From assembly GCF_003473545.1 (NCBI RefSeq), contig NZ_QUCM01000007.1, forward strand, positions 60,322 to 124,321: a DNA stretch of 64,000 bases, written 5' to 3'. This stretch comes from Clostridium sp. AM22-11AC (GTDB lineage: Bacteria; Bacillota; Clostridia; Lachnospirales; Lachnospiraceae). The notes beneath the pieces were generated by a model. It had not been told where the DNA came from and ran no database searches. It saw only the letters and a program-made list of their open reading frames with translations. The position numbers and the translations under genes are program-made. Each line of letters starts with the position of its first letter. Positions within the stretch are counted from its first letter, which is position 1. Of the stretch, positions 14,844 to 25,005 are shown piece by piece.

Positions 14844-16112
14844 TTAATGGTTCCATACACCATCTGCATCTACCTGAAAGCCTCCAATAGAAGTACTTAC
14901 AGCCTTGGAGCCATCTCCCGGATAGAAGTAATACCATTTACCGGAAATCTGATACCAGCCTTCCATCATCACACCGGACTGGTTGATGAAATAAGTCTTT
15001 CCGCTGATGGTCAGCCAGCAGTTGGAGATCATGGCACCTTCCGGACCACCCTGGTTTGGATTTAAGTAGTACCACTTGTCACCTTCTTTTACCCAGCCAG
15101 TTCTCATACCGCCATTAGTGGTGTCAAAATAATACCAGTGATTATCTTTCTGCTGCCAGCCTTTCAGCATCTTTCCGCTGTTATCAAAGAGATACCATTT
15201 ATTATTCCACTGCAGCCAGTTATTCTTTACATAATTGCCATCCGGGTATTTAAAATACCAGTCGTTGTTATCCTGTTTCCAGCCAGCATCCGTAGTACCG
15301 CCTCCAGGGGTGATACCACCGCTGTTACTTCCATTGGAACTGTTGTCCTGTCCAGAGCCATCTGATACATCATCTTCATCAATATACTTGCTGTCTGACT
15401 CGGTCCATTCACTCTTCTTACCATAGCGCTTCTGCTCATCTGTATGAGGAACAGTACGTACTTTAAAGGTATAATCTCCTTCTTTTGTCATATAAGGATA
15501 GAAATTGTAAGAAGTACCATTGTAATCTTCCAGTTTCTTCATAACTGTGGAACCCTTATATAAGATCACATCATAATAACCGGTCTTATCATCTGGTGCT
15601 TTCCAGGTTGCTTTTCCTTTTCCGCTTCCCCATTCAGCTTCCTTTGGTGCTTCATAAGTGCCCTTTACCCCATTGACACGAAGAACCACTTTTAAACTGC
15701 TGCCGCTCTTACTGCAGGATACAAATTCACCGCCGCTGATGCTTACCTTGCTTGAGCCATAGCTACTGCGAAATCTGTATTCATACTTTGAGCTGGATGA
15801 AGAGTCTGGTTCCAGCCATACAGTGATCTTTGGAGTATCTCCGATAGACACATCTTTATTATTGGTCCATTCAGCAGACTCTACACTGTATTTGTCTGAT
15901 GTAGTATAAACCTTTGTTCCGGAATCATCTTTGGATGTTCCTACACTGTCACCGCTGTTGACCTCATCTCCTGCATCCAGGTCAACTTCTACTTTCAGGG
16001 AAATATTCGTAATATACTGATAGTCAGATGCTGCCAGTGCCTGAACAGGAAGTGCGGTAGTAAACATCCCTGCTGTCAGCAGCATACATACCATTCTTTT
16101 TAAATTCAACAT
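14844..16112 (-). CDS. secreted cell-wall-binding-repeat protein (CBP 1)
   Basis: A 422-aa protein. Residues 1 to about 28 form a signal peptide ending ALAA. A Ser-rich N-terminal domain follows, then a fibronectin-III-like module (about 165-245, with GYYDVILYKGSTVMKKLED), a Ser/Gly linker and about six choline/glucan-binding-type repeats at about 275-420 (NNKWYLFDNSGKMLKGW, DNHWYYFDTTNGGMRTGW). Such repeats bind wall teichoic acid choline or glucans in other species; the ligand here is unknown. No catalytic domain is seen. It shares this domain order with the protein at 62812-63741. It interrupts the usual rplQ-ecfA1 order and has its own promoter and terminator. Confidence 0.85.
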   Translation of the reverse strand: MLNLKRMVCMLLTAGMFTTALPVQALAASDYQYITNISLKVEVDLDAGDEVNSGDSVGTSKDDSGTKVYTTSDKYSVESAEWTNNKDVSIGDTPKITVWLEPDSSSSSKYEYRFRSSYGSSKVSISGGEFVSCSKSGSSLKVVLRVNGVKGTYEAPKEAEWGSGKGKATWKAPDDKTGYYDVILYKGSTVMKKLEDYNGTSYNFYPYMTKEGDYTFKVRTVPHTDEQKRYGKKSEWTESDSKYIDEDDVSDGSGQDNSSNGSNSGGITPGGGTTDAGWKQDNNDWYFKYPDGNYVKNNWLQWNNKWYLFDNSGKMLKGWQQKDNHWYYFDTTNGGMRTGWVKEGDKWYYLNPNQGGPEGAMISNCWLTISGKTYFINQSGVMMEGWYQISGKWYYFYPGDGSKAVSTSIGGFQVDADGVWNH

Positions 16113-16142
16113 AAGCCATACCCTCCTCCATTTTGTACTTTC

Positions 16143-16171
16143 ATTATAAAGCAGGATATGGGTTTTATCAA
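16143..16171 (-). promoter_or_regulatory. sigma-A promoter of CBP 1
   Basis: TTGATA (16171-16166), 17-nt spacer, TATAAT (16148-16143) on the minus strand, about 25 nt before the GGAGGAGGG ribosome-binding site. Confidence 0.85.
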
Positions 16172-16226
16172 CTTACGATATTCTTTCAAACCTCTGACGG
16201 AATACAGCATCGCTCACAAAATCCGC

Positions 16227-16266
16227 AAAAAAAAGACTGCAGATACCTTTGACAGTACCTGCAGTC
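16227..16266 (-). terminator. terminator of the ribosomal cluster after rplQ
   Basis: GACTGCAG pairs perfectly with CTGCAGTC around a 16-nt loop and is followed by eight T's on the minus strand, about 40 nt after the rplQ stop. It marks the end of the S10-spc-alpha transcript. Confidence 0.9.
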
Positions 16267-16304
16267 GCCTGCATAACTATATTCAGATCAATATAAGTTA
16301 ATGA

Positions 16305-16841
16305 TTAAACTAACTCAAGCAGAACTTCCATAGCTGCATCGCCCTTACGCTGGCCGATCTTAACGATTCTGGTGTAACCACCATTGCGGCTAACGTACTT
16401 AGGAGCAACTTCATCAAATAACTTAGCTACCAGATCAACAGACTTGGTGCCGTTCTTCTTTCCAGCTGCCTGGGTAGGAACCTCAGTTACACCGTAAAGA
16501 ACCTTTAACATCTGTCTTCTAGCGTGAAGTCTGGAAGCGCTGTCCTTCTTGATTTCCTTCTCAACTTCATCGTAAACAGTTACTTTCTTGCCGTCTACTA
16601 CTTCTTTAACGCGCTTGCCGTTTGCATCTTTACGAGCAACCTTAGCAGTAACCTTTACAGTCTCGAAGTTATCTTTTTCCTTAACAGCCAGTGCGATCAG
16701 ACCCTCAGCAACTTTGCGGATCTCTTTTGCTCTGGTTTCAGTTGTTTTGATGTGACCATGATATAACAGTGCAGTTACCTGGCTTCTGATCATAGCCTTT
16801 CTCTGATTGGATGTTCTTCCTAATTTTCTATATCCTGCCAT
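16305..16841 (-). CDS. rplQ: 50S ribosomal protein L17 (long form)
   Basis: A 178-aa protein starting [17 protein letters not shown], with GGAGG 8 nt upstream; a longer in-frame start lacks a good site. It is clearly longer than the usual 115-130 aa because of an inserted charged segment (about residues 70-110: [20 protein letters not shown], then [12 protein letters not shown]). Similar insertions are known in Lachnospiraceae L17. The conserved [21 protein letters not shown] end is intact. Last gene of the cluster. Confidence 0.96.
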   Translation of the reverse strand: MAGYRKLGRTSNQRKAMIRSQVTALLYHGHIKTTETRAKEIRKVAEGLIALAVKEKDNFETVKVTAKVARKDANGKRVKEVVDGKKVTVYDEVEKEIKKDSASRLHARRQMLKVLYGVTEVPTQAAGKKNGTKSVDLVAKLFDEVAPKYVSRNGGYTRIVKIGQRKGDAAMEVLLELV

Positions 16842-16873
16842 TATTCTTTCCTCCTGATCGGTGGAACACCTTT

Positions 16874-16968
16874 CCATGCATCATCGGACTTACTGGTAGA
16901 GGCGCATCTTACCCACCTGTTTATTTTTTATAGTGGCAACCCGCGCCATGCTTCATTGGACTTACTGG
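16874..16968. repeat. pair of 23-bp direct repeats between rpoA and rplQ
   Basis: CCATGC-TCAT-GGACTTACTGG occurs at 16874-16896 and 16946-16968 with two mismatches. Both lie in the unusually long (168 bp) rpoA-rplQ spacer. Function unknown; they may arise from local duplication. Confidence 0.6.
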
Positions 16969-17009
16969 CTAAGGTTATGTGGGGACTTCCCACAGCTTTC
17001 AATCATAAC

Positions 17010-17972
17010 TTATGCTTCGTCACTAGGATTCAGCTGTAAGCCTAATTCTTTTAACTTGGCAAGTACTTCCTCTAAGGACTTACGGCCAAGGTTACGAACC
17101 TTCATCATATCCTCAGAAGTTCTGTTGCACAGTTCTTCTACCGTATTGATTCCGGCTCTCTTCAGACAATTGTAAGAACGAACAGAAAGTTCCAGTTCGT
17201 CGATGTTCATCTCAAGTACTTTTTCTTTCTCATTGTCTTCTTTCTCTACCATGATCTCAGCGGTCTTGGCATTTTCAGAAAGGTCAATGAAAAGATTCAG
17301 ATGCTCGCTTAATACCTTTGCAGCAAGGCTGACTGCTTCATCAGGAGCCAGGGTGCCGTTAGTATAAATTTCCAGAGTCAGCTTGTCATAGTCTGTCTGC
17401 TGTCCAACACGGGTGTTGGCAACAGCCATATTAACACGCTCAACTGGAGTATAGATAGAATCAACTGCGATCACACCAATTGGAAGATCTGCATTCTTGT
17501 TCTTGTCAGCGCTTACATATCCACGGCCCTTGGTGATAGTCAGTTCCATATAGAACTTGCTGTCAGCGCCGCCGCTTAAAGTTGCGATTACCTGATCCGG
17601 ATTCATGATCTCGATATCAGCATCTGCCTGAATATCAGCAGCTGTAATCACGCCTTCGCCTTCAAACTCAATGTATGCAACCTTCGGTTCATCGGTATCG
17701 CTGTTGTTCTTGATCGCTAAGCTTTTGATGTTCATAATGATCTCAGTTACATCTTCCTTAACACCTGGAATAGAACTGAACTCATGCAAAACGCCATCGA
17801 TTTTTACCTGACTCACTGCGGCTCCGGGTAAAGAAGAAAGCATAATTCTTCTCAGGGAATTGCCCAGTGTAGTACCGTAACCTCTTTCAAGTGGTTCAAC
17901 TACAAACTTGCCGTATCTCTTGTCTTCTGAAATCTCTGCGATTTCAATGTTTGGTTTTTCAAAATCGAACAC
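17010..17972 (-). CDS. rpoA: DNA-directed RNA polymerase subunit alpha
   Basis: A 320-aa protein. The N-terminal assembly domain (about 1-230) contains [20 protein letters not shown]; an acidic linker ([10 protein letters not shown]) leads to the C-terminal domain (about 250-312: [20 protein letters not shown]), which contacts UP elements and activators. Located between rpsD and rplQ as in other Firmicutes. Confidence 0.98.
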   Translation of the reverse strand: MFDFEKPNIEIAEISEDKRYGKFVVEPLERGYGTTLGNSLRRIMLSSLPGAAVSQVKIDGVLHEFSSIPGVKEDVTEIIMNIKSLAIKNNSDTDEPKVAYIEFEGEGVITAADIQADADIEIMNPDQVIATLSGGADSKFYMELTITKGRGYVSADKNKNADLPIGVIAVDSIYTPVERVNMAVANTRVGQQTDYDKLTLEIYTNGTLAPDEAVSLAAKVLSEHLNLFIDLSENAKTAEIMVEKEDNEKEKVLEMNIDELELSVRSYNCLKRAGINTVEELCNRTSEDMMKVRNLGRKSLEEVLAKLKELGLQLNPSDEA

Positions 17973-18024
17973 TAATAGCCCCTCCTTTTTGGGTTTCTAT
18001 CAAATATCGAGGGTTAAATCCAGC

Positions 18025-18060
18025 AAAGTATACCTGTCCAAAATAAGACAGGCATACTTT
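18025..18060 (-). promoter_or_regulatory. strong hairpin between rpsD and rpoA
   Basis: AAAGTATaCCTGTC pairs with GACAGGcATACTTT around an 8-nt loop. There is no following T-run of note on the minus strand, so it is more likely an RNA stability or processing element, or a partial attenuator, than a full terminator. Confidence 0.55.
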
Positions 18061-18083
18061 TCAATCTTTCATATATTGATGGA

Positions 18084-18677
18084 TTATTTGGAGTACAACT
18101 CGACGATAAGCATCTCATTTACTGGAACATCAATTTCATCTCTGGTTGGCAGTTCCTTAACGGTACCGCGCAGATTTTCCTGATCAGACTCCAGCCATGC
18201 AGGAACCATACGACCAGCGGTTACTTCCAGAATGTCTTTGTATCTCTGAGCAGATTTGAACTTCTCTTTGATCTCGATTACATCGCCAGCCTTAACCTGG
18301 TAAGATGGGATGTTTACCTGCTTGCCATTAACCAGAACGTGCTTGTGATCAACGATCTGTCTGGTTTCTTTACGTGTACGTCCAAATCCCATACGGAACA
18401 GAACGTTGTCCAGACGGCACTCAAGAAGGATCATCAGGTTGGTACCAACCATACCGTTCATCTTGGAAGCCTTTGCGTAGTAGTTACGGAAAGGTTTCTC
18501 TAATACGCCGTAAATGAATTTAGCTTTCTGCTTTTCTCTTAACTGCATGCCATATTCACTTAACTTCTTGTTTGCTCTTTTAGATTCTCTGTTAGATTTT
18601 TTATCAATTCCTAAATAGATTGGATCCATACCGAGGGATCTGCATCTTTTAAGAACAGGAACTCTATCTACTGCCAC
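18084..18677 (-). CDS. rpsD: 30S ribosomal protein S4
   Basis: A 197-aa primary 16S rRNA-binding protein that also restrains translational errors. The S4 RNA-binding domain CRLDNVLFRMGFGRTRKETR lies near residue 90. The N-terminal region has the single-cysteine, zinc-free form. Placed in the alpha operon next to rpsK and rpoA. In other bacteria S4 regulates this operon. Confidence 0.97.
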   Translation of the reverse strand: MAVDRVPVLKRCRSLGMDPIYLGIDKKSNRESKRANKKLSEYGMQLREKQKAKFIYGVLEKPFRNYYAKASKMNGMVGTNLMILLECRLDNVLFRMGFGRTRKETRQIVDHKHVLVNGKQVNIPSYQVKAGDVIEIKEKFKSAQRYKDILEVTAGRMVPAWLESDQENLRGTVKELPTRDEIDVPVNEMLIVELYSK

Positions 18678-18702
18678 TTTAATTACCTCCTAATTAAATC
18701 AA

Positions 18703-19107
18703 TCAGACTCTTCTACGCTTTGGTGGACGGCATCCGTTGTGTGGAACTGGGGTTACATCCTTGATGCTGGTTACTTCCAGACCACATGCCTGAAGGGCAC
18801 GGATTGCTGCTTCACGACCTGAACCAGGTCCTTTAACCATAACGTCTACTGACTTTAAGCCATGTACAAGAGCTGCCTTTGTAGCAGTTTCTGCTGCCAT
18901 CTGAGCTGCATAAGGAGTAGATTTCCTTGAACCTCTAAATCCCAGACCACCGGCACTTGCCCATGATAAAGCGTTACCCTGCGCATCAGTTAATGTAACG
19001 ATTGTGTTATTAAAAGATGACTGGATATGTGCCTGTCCGCGTTCAACGTTTTTCTTTACACGCTTTTTTGTCACTTTTTTTGCTGTAGTGGACACTTTTT
19101 TAGCCAT
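18703..19107 (-). CDS. rpsK: 30S ribosomal protein S11
   Basis: A 134-aa protein, part of the platform of the small subunit, with the conserved [28 protein letters not shown] and [17 protein letters not shown] ends. The N-terminus is Lys-rich. It follows rpsM with an 87-nt spacer containing GAATTCG/CGAATTC inverted segments. Confidence 0.98.
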   Translation of the reverse strand: MAKKVSTTAKKVTKKRVKKNVERGQAHIQSSFNNTIVTLTDAQGNALSWASAGGLGFRGSRKSTPYAAQMAAETATKAALVHGLKSVDVMVKGPGSGREAAIRALQACGLEVTSIKDVTPVPHNGCRPPKRRRV

Positions 19108-19194
19108 TTTAAACTAACCTACTTTCTCATTTACTTGAATTCGCTCTCCTGTTTTTAAAACATACAAATCGAATTCGGTTACCATGTTACTAAA

Positions 19195-19563
19195 TTACTT
19201 CTTCTTATTTGCTACCGTTTTTCTTGGACCCTTGCAGGTTCTCGCGTTGGTCTTTGTTTTCTGTCCGCGAACCGGCAGGCTCTTTCTATGACGGATTCCT
19301 CTGTAGCATCCAATTTCCTGAAGTCTCTTGATGTTCATTGCGATCTCTCTACGAAGATCACCTTCTACAGTCTGAGTGTCAGCGATGATGCTAGCCAGCT
19401 TTTTAACCTCATCATCGGTTAAATCCTTAACGCGAGTGTCTGGGTTTACGCCAGCTTCTGCTAAGATGCGGTTGGAGCTTGCTCTACCAATTCCGTAGAT
19501 GTAAGTAAGACCGATCTCAACACGTTTTTCTCTTGGTAAGTCAACACCTGAAATACGAGCCAT
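19195..19563 (-). CDS. rpsM: 30S ribosomal protein S13
   Basis: A 122-aa protein of the subunit head, starting [20 protein letters not shown], with the conserved [20 protein letters not shown] region and basic tail. It follows rpmJ by 26 nt. Confidence 0.98.
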   Translation of the reverse strand: MARISGVDLPREKRVEIGLTYIYGIGRASSNRILAEAGVNPDTRVKDLTDDEVKKLASIIADTQTVEGDLRREIAMNIKRLQEIGCYRGIRHRKSLPVRGQKTKTNARTCKGPRKTVANKKK

Positions 19564-19589
19564 GTGTGTAGTACACCTCCTAAAAATAA

Positions 19590-19703
19590 TTAACCTTGTC
19601 TCTGTTTATGCTTTGGATTTTCGCAAATTACTCTGATACTGCCTTTTCTTTTAATGATCTTGCACTTTTCGCAGATCGGCTTAACGGATGATCTAACCTT
19701 CAC
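19590..19703 (-). CDS. rpmJ: 50S ribosomal protein L36
   Basis: A 37-aa protein, [20 protein letters not shown] and so on to KHKQRQG, starting at GTG with AAGGAG 7 nt upstream. Cysteines 11, 14 and 27 and His 32 form the C+ zinc ribbon. First gene after an internal promoter in the cluster. Confidence 0.96.
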   Translation of the reverse strand: MKVRSSVKPICEKCKIIKRKGSIRVICENPKHKQRQG

Positions 19704-19743
19704 AGTAATTCTCCTTTCTATAGACCAACAAAGTTGCTAAAGC

Positions 19744-19772
19744 ATTATATCAAATATTTTTTGGTAATGCAA
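19744..19772 (-). promoter_or_regulatory. internal sigma-A promoter upstream of rpmJ
   Basis: TTGCAT (19772-19767), 17-nt spacer, TATAAT (19749-19744) on the minus strand, in the A/T-rich 99-bp infA-rpmJ gap. It should give extra transcription of rpmJ-rpsM-rpsK-rpsD-rpoA-rplQ. Confidence 0.8.
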
Positions 19773-19802
19773 GTCTTTTTTTGATCTATTTTTAAATTAT
19801 TT

Positions 19803-20021
19803 TTATTTATCTCTCCAGATGATTCTGCCCTTGGAAAGGTCGTATGGAGACATTTCCAAAGTTACTTTATCGCCTGGAAGAATGCGAATGTAATTCATAC
19901 GGAGTTTTCCGCTGATATGTGCCAGAACCTGATGGCCATTTTCCAGTTCAACCTGGAACATTGCGTTTGGCAGCTTCTCTACTACGGTTCCTTCAATTTC
20001 AATTACGTCTGCTTTGGACAT
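19803..20021 (-). CDS. infA: translation initiation factor IF-1
   Basis: A 72-aa OB-fold protein starting [20 protein letters not shown], with the standard [20 protein letters not shown] and ending GRIIWRDK. It blocks the A site during initiation. It lies between map and rpmJ. Confidence 0.98.
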   Translation of the reverse strand: MSKADVIEIEGTVVEKLPNAMFQVELENGHQVLAHISGKLRMNYIRILPGDKVTLEMSPYDLSKGRIIWRDK

Positions 20022-20050
20022 ATTCTTTCCCTCCTAATGCTTATGGGGTG

Positions 20051-20797
20051 TTACAAAGATAAGATCTCAGGTTCTCCATCCGTGATCAGGATGGTGTTTT
20101 CATAATGGGAAGCAAGTGAACCATCTTCTGTTACAACGGTCCAGCCGTCGTCCATCCAGGCTACATCGTAACGTCCTGCAGTGATCATTGGTTCAATTGC
20201 CAGTGTCATACCGGCTGCCAGCTTGATGCCTTTTCTCTTCTGTGCGAAGTTGGGGATCTCCGGTTCTTCATGCATATCGGTTCCAATACCATGTCCAACC
20301 AGATCTCTTACAACTCCGAAACCGAAGCTTTCTGCATATTTCTGGATTGCTGCTGAGATATCATAGAGATGATTGCCAGCTTTTGCAAACTTTATTCCTT
20401 CAAAGAAGCTCTGCTGAGTTACTTCAACCAGCTTTCTGGCCTGAGGAGTTACCTCTCCGATCATGTGAGTTCTTGCTGCGTCTGACTGATATCCCTTCCA
20501 GATGACTCCGGTGTCAAGGCTTACAATGTCACCTTCATTTAAGTAACGGTGCTTATTTGGAATGCCGTGAACGACTTCATCATTAATAGAGATACATACA
20601 GAAGCAGGATATCCTTCATAACCGAGGAAAGATGGGATGCAGCCATAGCTGCGGATCATCTCTTCACAGATGCGGTCGATTTCCTTGGTGGAAATTCCCG
20701 GTCTTACTACCTTGCCCAGTTCCTCATGAACTTTTGCCAGGATCTTTCCGGCTTCCCGCATTAATTCAATTTCCCGTTCTGATTTGATCGTTACCAT
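20051..20797 (-). CDS. map: methionine aminopeptidase, type I
   Basis: A 248-aa dinuclear metallopeptidase removing N-terminal Met. Metal ligands are visible: Asp in SLDTGVIW and in SDAARTHMI, His in GHGIGTDMHEEP, Glu in AIEPMITAG and Glu in the terminal SHYENTILI segment. Located between adk and infA in the usual spc-operon order, 3 nt after adk. Confidence 0.97.
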   Translation of the reverse strand: MVTIKSEREIELMREAGKILAKVHEELGKVVRPGISTKEIDRICEEMIRSYGCIPSFLGYEGYPASVCISINDEVVHGIPNKHRYLNEGDIVSLDTGVIWKGYQSDAARTHMIGEVTPQARKLVEVTQQSFFEGIKFAKAGNHLYDISAAIQKYAESFGFGVVRDLVGHGIGTDMHEEPEIPNFAQKRKGIKLAAGMTLAIEPMITAGRYDVAWMDDGWTVVTEDGSLASHYENTILITDGEPEILSL

Positions 20798-20800
20798 TTT

Positions 20801-21445
20801 TTATGCTCCTAAAATATTAACAATATCCTGGAATACTTCTTCCATGTCTTTTGTTCCGTCTACTTCTGCCAGAATGCCTTCATTCTTATAATAGTCGATC
20901 AGAGGCTGTGTCTGATCATGATATACAGACAGTCTCTTCTTTACAGTTTCAGGCTTGTCATCGTCTCTTAATACCAGCTGCTGTCCGCAGGTATCACAGA
21001 TTCCTTCTTTCTTGGAAGGATTGTAAACAATATGATAGGTAGCGCCACAGTTTAAGCATGCACGACGTCCGGACATACGGTTGATGATGTTCTCATCTGG
21101 TACATCTACGTTTACTGCATAATCAACTGCTTCGCCTCTTTCGCTTAACGCTTTTGTAAGACTTTCTGCCTGAGGGATCGTTCTTGGGAAACCATCCAGT
21201 ACATATCCGTTTACGCAGTCTGCTTCATGGATACGGTCTAACAGCATTCCAATCGTGATCTCATCCGGTACAAGACCGCCTGCGTCCATGAAAGACTTAG
21301 CCTTCATGCCCAGTTCTGTTCCGTTTTTAATATTCGCTCTGAAAATGTCTCCTGTGGAAACGTGTGGAATACTGTACTTAGCTGCAATTTTCTTTGCCTG
21401 GGTGCCTTTTCCTGCGCCCGGAGCTCCTAACATGATGATCTTCAT
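20801..21445 (-). CDS. adk: adenylate kinase
   Basis: A 214-aa enzyme (ATP + AMP = 2 ADP). The start [16 protein letters not shown] is chosen because GAGGAG precedes it; an upstream in-frame ATG has no site. The P-loop GAPGAGKGT is at residues 7-15. The lid has a four-cysteine zinc site ([14 protein letters not shown]), the long Gram-positive form. Confidence 0.97.
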   Translation of the reverse strand: MKIIMLGAPGAGKGTQAKKIAAKYSIPHVSTGDIFRANIKNGTELGMKAKSFMDAGGLVPDEITIGMLLDRIHEADCVNGYVLDGFPRTIPQAESLTKALSERGEAVDYAVNVDVPDENIINRMSGRRACLNCGATYHIVYNPSKKEGICDTCGQQLVLRDDDKPETVKKRLSVYHDQTQPLIDYYKNEGILAEVDGTKDMEEVFQDIVNILGA

Positions 21446-21539
21446 GAAAAGTTTTTCTCCTCTCAAAAAAGTCCTATAACGCAATAAATCCGCCCTTGTG
21501 GAATACCACAAAGGCAGATTGACTGATCCAACTGTTGTG

Positions 21540-22856
21540 TTAATCGTTCAAAAATCCCTTATAATAACGCACAAGCATCTGAGATTCTACTGCTTTAATT
21601 GTCTCCAGTACTACGCCTACAATAATGATCAGTGAGGTACCTGAAAATGAGATACGGCTCACATCTAAAAGTCCGGATGCAAGGATCGGGACGATCGCTA
21701 CTACTGTAAGGCCAACTGCACCAATGAAAACAATATAATTCAAAATCTTATTTAAATAATCGCTGGTGGGCTTGCCGGGACGAATGCCGGGAATGAAGCC
21801 TCCCTGCTTCTTCATATTGTTAGCAACTTCCAACGGATTAAAGGTAATCGATGTATAGAAGTATGCAAACACGAACAACAGTACGATATAAATTATCAAA
21901 CCGATAGAATAGATTGGCTGGGATGGTTTGCACCATGAGCCGGAATTCAGCATTGTTAAGATCTTTCCACCGATAGAGCTGTAATCAACAGTAAAGAACT
22001 GAGCAATTACAACAGGGAAAGACATAATGGAAGATGCGAAGATAACCGGCATAACACCTGCGGTGTTGACCTTTAACGGAATGTTGGTAGCCTGACCACC
22101 AACCATCTTGCGTCCTACCATCTTTTTGGAATACTGAACTGGAATCCTTCTCTCTGCATCGTTTAAAACGACTACAAAGACTACCATAGCTAAGAGAACT
22201 ACTGCGATCAGTAATACTGCTACAGCCATTGTTGCGAAGGACTGACCAAATATAAAACGATAGTAAAGGCTTCTCATATCATCGGGAACACTTGACAGGA
22301 TGTTAAACAGAAGCACGATGGAAATACCATTTCCTACACCCTTGTCAGTGATCTGCTCACCGATCCACATTAACAGTGCACTTCCTGTTGTCATAGTGAT
22401 GATCGCTACGATCACGTTCCATGCATTGTAATCCAGAAGAAGTCCCTGACGTCCAAAACCAATTGCCATGGCACTTGATTCCAGCAGCGCAAGTCCTACA
22501 GTGGTATATCGGGTGTATTCCTGAATTTTCTTTCTTCCTTCTTCTCCATCCTTCTGCATCTCTTCCAGTTTAGGAATAGCAATTGTCAGCAGCTGGATGA
22601 TAATGGAAGAAGTGATGTACGGTGTGATGCTTAATGCGAAGATAGACATGGATGAAAATGATCCACCGGTCATCGCATTAAAGAAACCGAACACATCGGT
22701 TGTCTGTTTCGCAAACCAATTCGCAAAGAATGATGTCTCAATTCCCGGAATAGGCAGCTGGCAGCCAAATCGAATGACTACCAGCATCATAAAGGTATAA
22801 AGGATCTTCCCACGAAGCTCTTTTACCTTAAAAGCGTTTCTAATCGTTTTGAACAT
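21540..22856 (-). CDS. secY: preprotein translocase subunit SecY
   Basis: A 438-aa channel subunit of the Sec translocon with ten membrane segments, the plug-region pattern [10 protein letters not shown] near residue 35 and the conserved cytoplasmic loops ([30 protein letters not shown]). Its ATG directly abuts rplO. About 94 nt separate it from adk. Confidence 0.98.
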   Translation of the reverse strand: MFKTIRNAFKVKELRGKILYTFMMLVVIRFGCQLPIPGIETSFFANWFAKQTTDVFGFFNAMTGGSFSSMSIFALSITPYITSSIIIQLLTIAIPKLEEMQKDGEEGRKKIQEYTRYTTVGLALLESSAMAIGFGRQGLLLDYNAWNVIVAIITMTTGSALLMWIGEQITDKGVGNGISIVLLFNILSSVPDDMRSLYYRFIFGQSFATMAVAVLLIAVVLLAMVVFVVVLNDAERRIPVQYSKKMVGRKMVGGQATNIPLKVNTAGVMPVIFASSIMSFPVVIAQFFTVDYSSIGGKILTMLNSGSWCKPSQPIYSIGLIIYIVLLFVFAYFYTSITFNPLEVANNMKKQGGFIPGIRPGKPTSDYLNKILNYIVFIGAVGLTVVAIVPILASGLLDVSRISFSGTSLIIIVGVVLETIKAVESQMLVRYYKGFLND

Positions 22857-23296
22857 TAGATCACCTCGCAGGTTCCACCTAAAGCCTCAATCTTAGATTT
22901 TGCACTTTCACTGAATGCATTTACCTTAACAGTCAGCTTTTTGGTTAATTCTCCGTTTCCAAGAATCTTAACACCATCTCTTGGGTTCTTAACGATACCG
23001 GACTCAAGCAGAGTCTCTACAGTAACAACTGTATCGTTGTCGAATCTTTCCAGTGCGCTTACGTTAATGCCAACAATGTGCTTAGAATTCATATTGGTGA
23101 ATCCACGCTTTGGCAGACGTCTGTATAATGGCATCTGTCCACCTTCAAAGCCTGGTCTTGGTGCTCCAGAACGAGCCTTCTGACCCTTATGGCCCTTACC
23201 AGCGGTCTTACCATTGCCTGAACCATGGCCGCGGCCTCTTCTAAAATTATCGCTATGCTTTGAACCTGCAGCAGGCTGTAAATTAGATAACTCCAT
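22856..23296 (-). CDS. rplO: 50S ribosomal protein L15
   Basis: A 146-aa protein with the Gly/Arg/Lys-rich N-terminal extension ([20 protein letters not shown]) and the conserved [18 protein letters not shown]. Its stop overlaps the secY start by one base. Confidence 0.98.
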   Translation of the reverse strand: MELSNLQPAAGSKHSDNFRRGRGHGSGNGKTAGKGHKGQKARSGAPRPGFEGGQMPLYRRLPKRGFTNMNSKHIVGINVSALERFDNDTVVTVETLLESGIVKNPRDGVKILGNGELTKKLTVKVNAFSESAKSKIEALGGTCEVI

Positions 23297-23322
23297 GACT
23301 GCACCTCCTTACTTTATCTGAA

Positions 23323-23505
23323 TTAGATTTCTTCAACCTTAACTAAATGTCTTACTCTCTGAATCATGCCTCTAACAGCGCCATTATCTGGCATTTCAAC
23401 TGTTTTGTGCATTTTTCCAAGTCCAAGTGCCTCAACAGTTGCTCTCTGCTTTGGAATAGCACCGATAGGGGACTTGACTAATGTGATTCTTAACTTCTCT
23501 GCCAT
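23323..23505 (-). CDS. rpmD: 50S ribosomal protein L30
   Basis: A 60-aa protein, [20 protein letters not shown], with the family pattern [16 protein letters not shown]. Normal bacterial length, between rpsE and rplO. Confidence 0.98.
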   Translation of the reverse strand: MAEKLRITLVKSPIGAIPKQRATVEALGLGKMHKTVEMPDNGAVRGMIQRVRHLVKVEEI

Positions 23506-23520
23506 GTCTATTTCCTCCTA

Positions 23521-24030
23521 TTAGCCTACGATTTCTTCAACAGATTTACCGCGAAGTCTTGCGAACTCTTCTGGTGTCTTTAATGCAGTTAAACCTGCAA
23601 CAGTTGCAAGAACTACATTGGTCTTGTTATTGGAACCTAAGGACTTTGTACGGATGTTCTTAATTCCAGCTAACTCAACAACGGCACGAGCAGGGCCACC
23701 AGCGATGATACCGGTACCTTCTGGAGCTCTCTTTAACAGAACGCTTGCACTGCCGAATTTTCCGATAAAGTCATGAGGAATACTCTTGTTCTCATCGATC
23801 GGGATCTCTACAAGGCTCTTTACAGCAGCCTCTTTACCTTTGCGGATTGCTTCCGGAACTTCTCCGGCCTTGCCTAAGCCTACGCCCACATGGCCGTTTC
23901 CGTCACCAACTACTACCAGAGCGGAAAATCTCATGGTACGTCCACCTTTAACAGTCTTGGATACTCTCTTGATTGCCACTACTCTATCATTCAGCTCCAA
24001 CTGACTGGCATCAATAATTGTACGCTTCAT
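23521..24030 (-). CDS. rpsE: 30S ribosomal protein S5
   Basis: A 169-aa protein with the N-terminal double-stranded RNA-binding-like domain ([19 protein letters not shown]) and the [19 protein letters not shown] segment. It shapes the mRNA entry channel and affects decoding accuracy. Confidence 0.98.
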   Translation of the reverse strand: MKRTIIDASQLELNDRVVAIKRVSKTVKGGRTMRFSALVVVGDGNGHVGVGLGKAGEVPEAIRKGKEAAVKSLVEIPIDENKSIPHDFIGKFGSASVLLKRAPEGTGIIAGGPARAVVELAGIKNIRTKSLGSNNKTNVVLATVAGLTALKTPEEFARLRGKSVEEIVG

Positions 24031-24047
24031 GTTTGTTCTCCTCTCTA

Positions 24048-24416
24048 TTAGAAATCCAGACCAGCTTCACGAGCTGCATCTGCTAATGCCTGAATCTTAC
24101 CCTGATAAATAAAGCCGCCTCTATCGAAAACAACTTCCTTGATACCTTTTTCAAGGGCTCTCTTTGCAATTACTGTACCAACGTATGCTGCAGCTGCCTT
24201 GTCATTTGTCTTCTCCAGTTCAGCCTTGATCTCTTTCTCAACTGTGGAAGCAGCAACCAGTGTGTTACCAACCGTATCGTCGATAATTTGAGCATACATA
24301 TGATTATTACTTCTAAACACTGCCAGACGCGGTCTCTCTGCTGTGCCAGCAAAACGGTTACGCATTCTGTTGTGCTTCTTTACGCGAATTTCGCTTCTTG
24401 ACTGTTTGTTAACCAT
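24048..24416 (-). CDS. rplR: 50S ribosomal protein L18
   Basis: A 122-aa 5S rRNA-binding protein starting [20 protein letters not shown], with [19 protein letters not shown] and the terminal [20 protein letters not shown]. Confidence 0.98.
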   Translation of the reverse strand: MVNKQSRSEIRVKKHNRMRNRFAGTAERPRLAVFRSNNHMYAQIIDDTVGNTLVAASTVEKEIKAELEKTNDKAAAAYVGTVIAKRALEKGIKEVVFDRGGFIYQGKIQALADAAREAGLDF

Positions 24417-24434
24417 TTTTACACTCTCCTTAAA

Positions 24435-24977
24435 TTATTTCTTACCAGTCTTACCAACTTTACGTCTGATAACTTCATCAGCATACTTGATACCTTTGCC
24501 CTTGTAAGGCTCAGGTCTTCTCTTGTCTCTGATCTCAGCAGCGTACTGGCCAACTTTTTCTTTACTGATACCTTTAACGATGATCTTGTTCTGTCCGTCG
24601 CAAACAGTTTCGATACCTTCTGGATCTTCCATCTCTACTGGATGAGAATATCCAAGGTTTAAAGTCAGTTTCTTTCCCTGCTTAGCAGCTCTGTAACCAA
24701 CACCGTTTACTTCAAGAACCTTCTCATAACCCTCAGTAACACCATGGATCATGTTGTTGATCAGGGTTCTGGTCAGACCATGTAAAGATTTCATTCTCTT
24801 TAAATCGTTTGGTCTGCTTACGATAACGTGACCGTCCTTCTCTTCAATGGTCAGCTCAACCGGGAGCTCTCTCTCTAATGTTCCCTTTGGACCTTTTACA
24901 GTCACCTTATTTCCTTCTGCGATTGTAACAGTTACACCTGCTGGAATCGCAACTGGCATTCTACCGATACGTGACAT
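24435..24977 (-). CDS. rplF: 50S ribosomal protein L6
   Basis: A 180-aa two-domain protein near the factor-binding site, [17 protein letters not shown], with the conserved [19 protein letters not shown] near the end. It follows an unusually long (255 bp) structured spacer after rpsH. Confidence 0.98.
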   Translation of the reverse strand: MSRIGRMPVAIPAGVTVTIAEGNKVTVKGPKGTLERELPVELTIEEKDGHVIVSRPNDLKRMKSLHGLTRTLINNMIHGVTEGYEKVLEVNGVGYRAAKQGKKLTLNLGYSHPVEMEDPEGIETVCDGQNKIIVKGISKEKVGQYAAEIRDKRRPEPYKGKGIKYADEVIRRKVGKTGKK

Positions 24978-25005
24978 GCCTTTTTACCTCCTACTTAAAT
25001 TCTCG

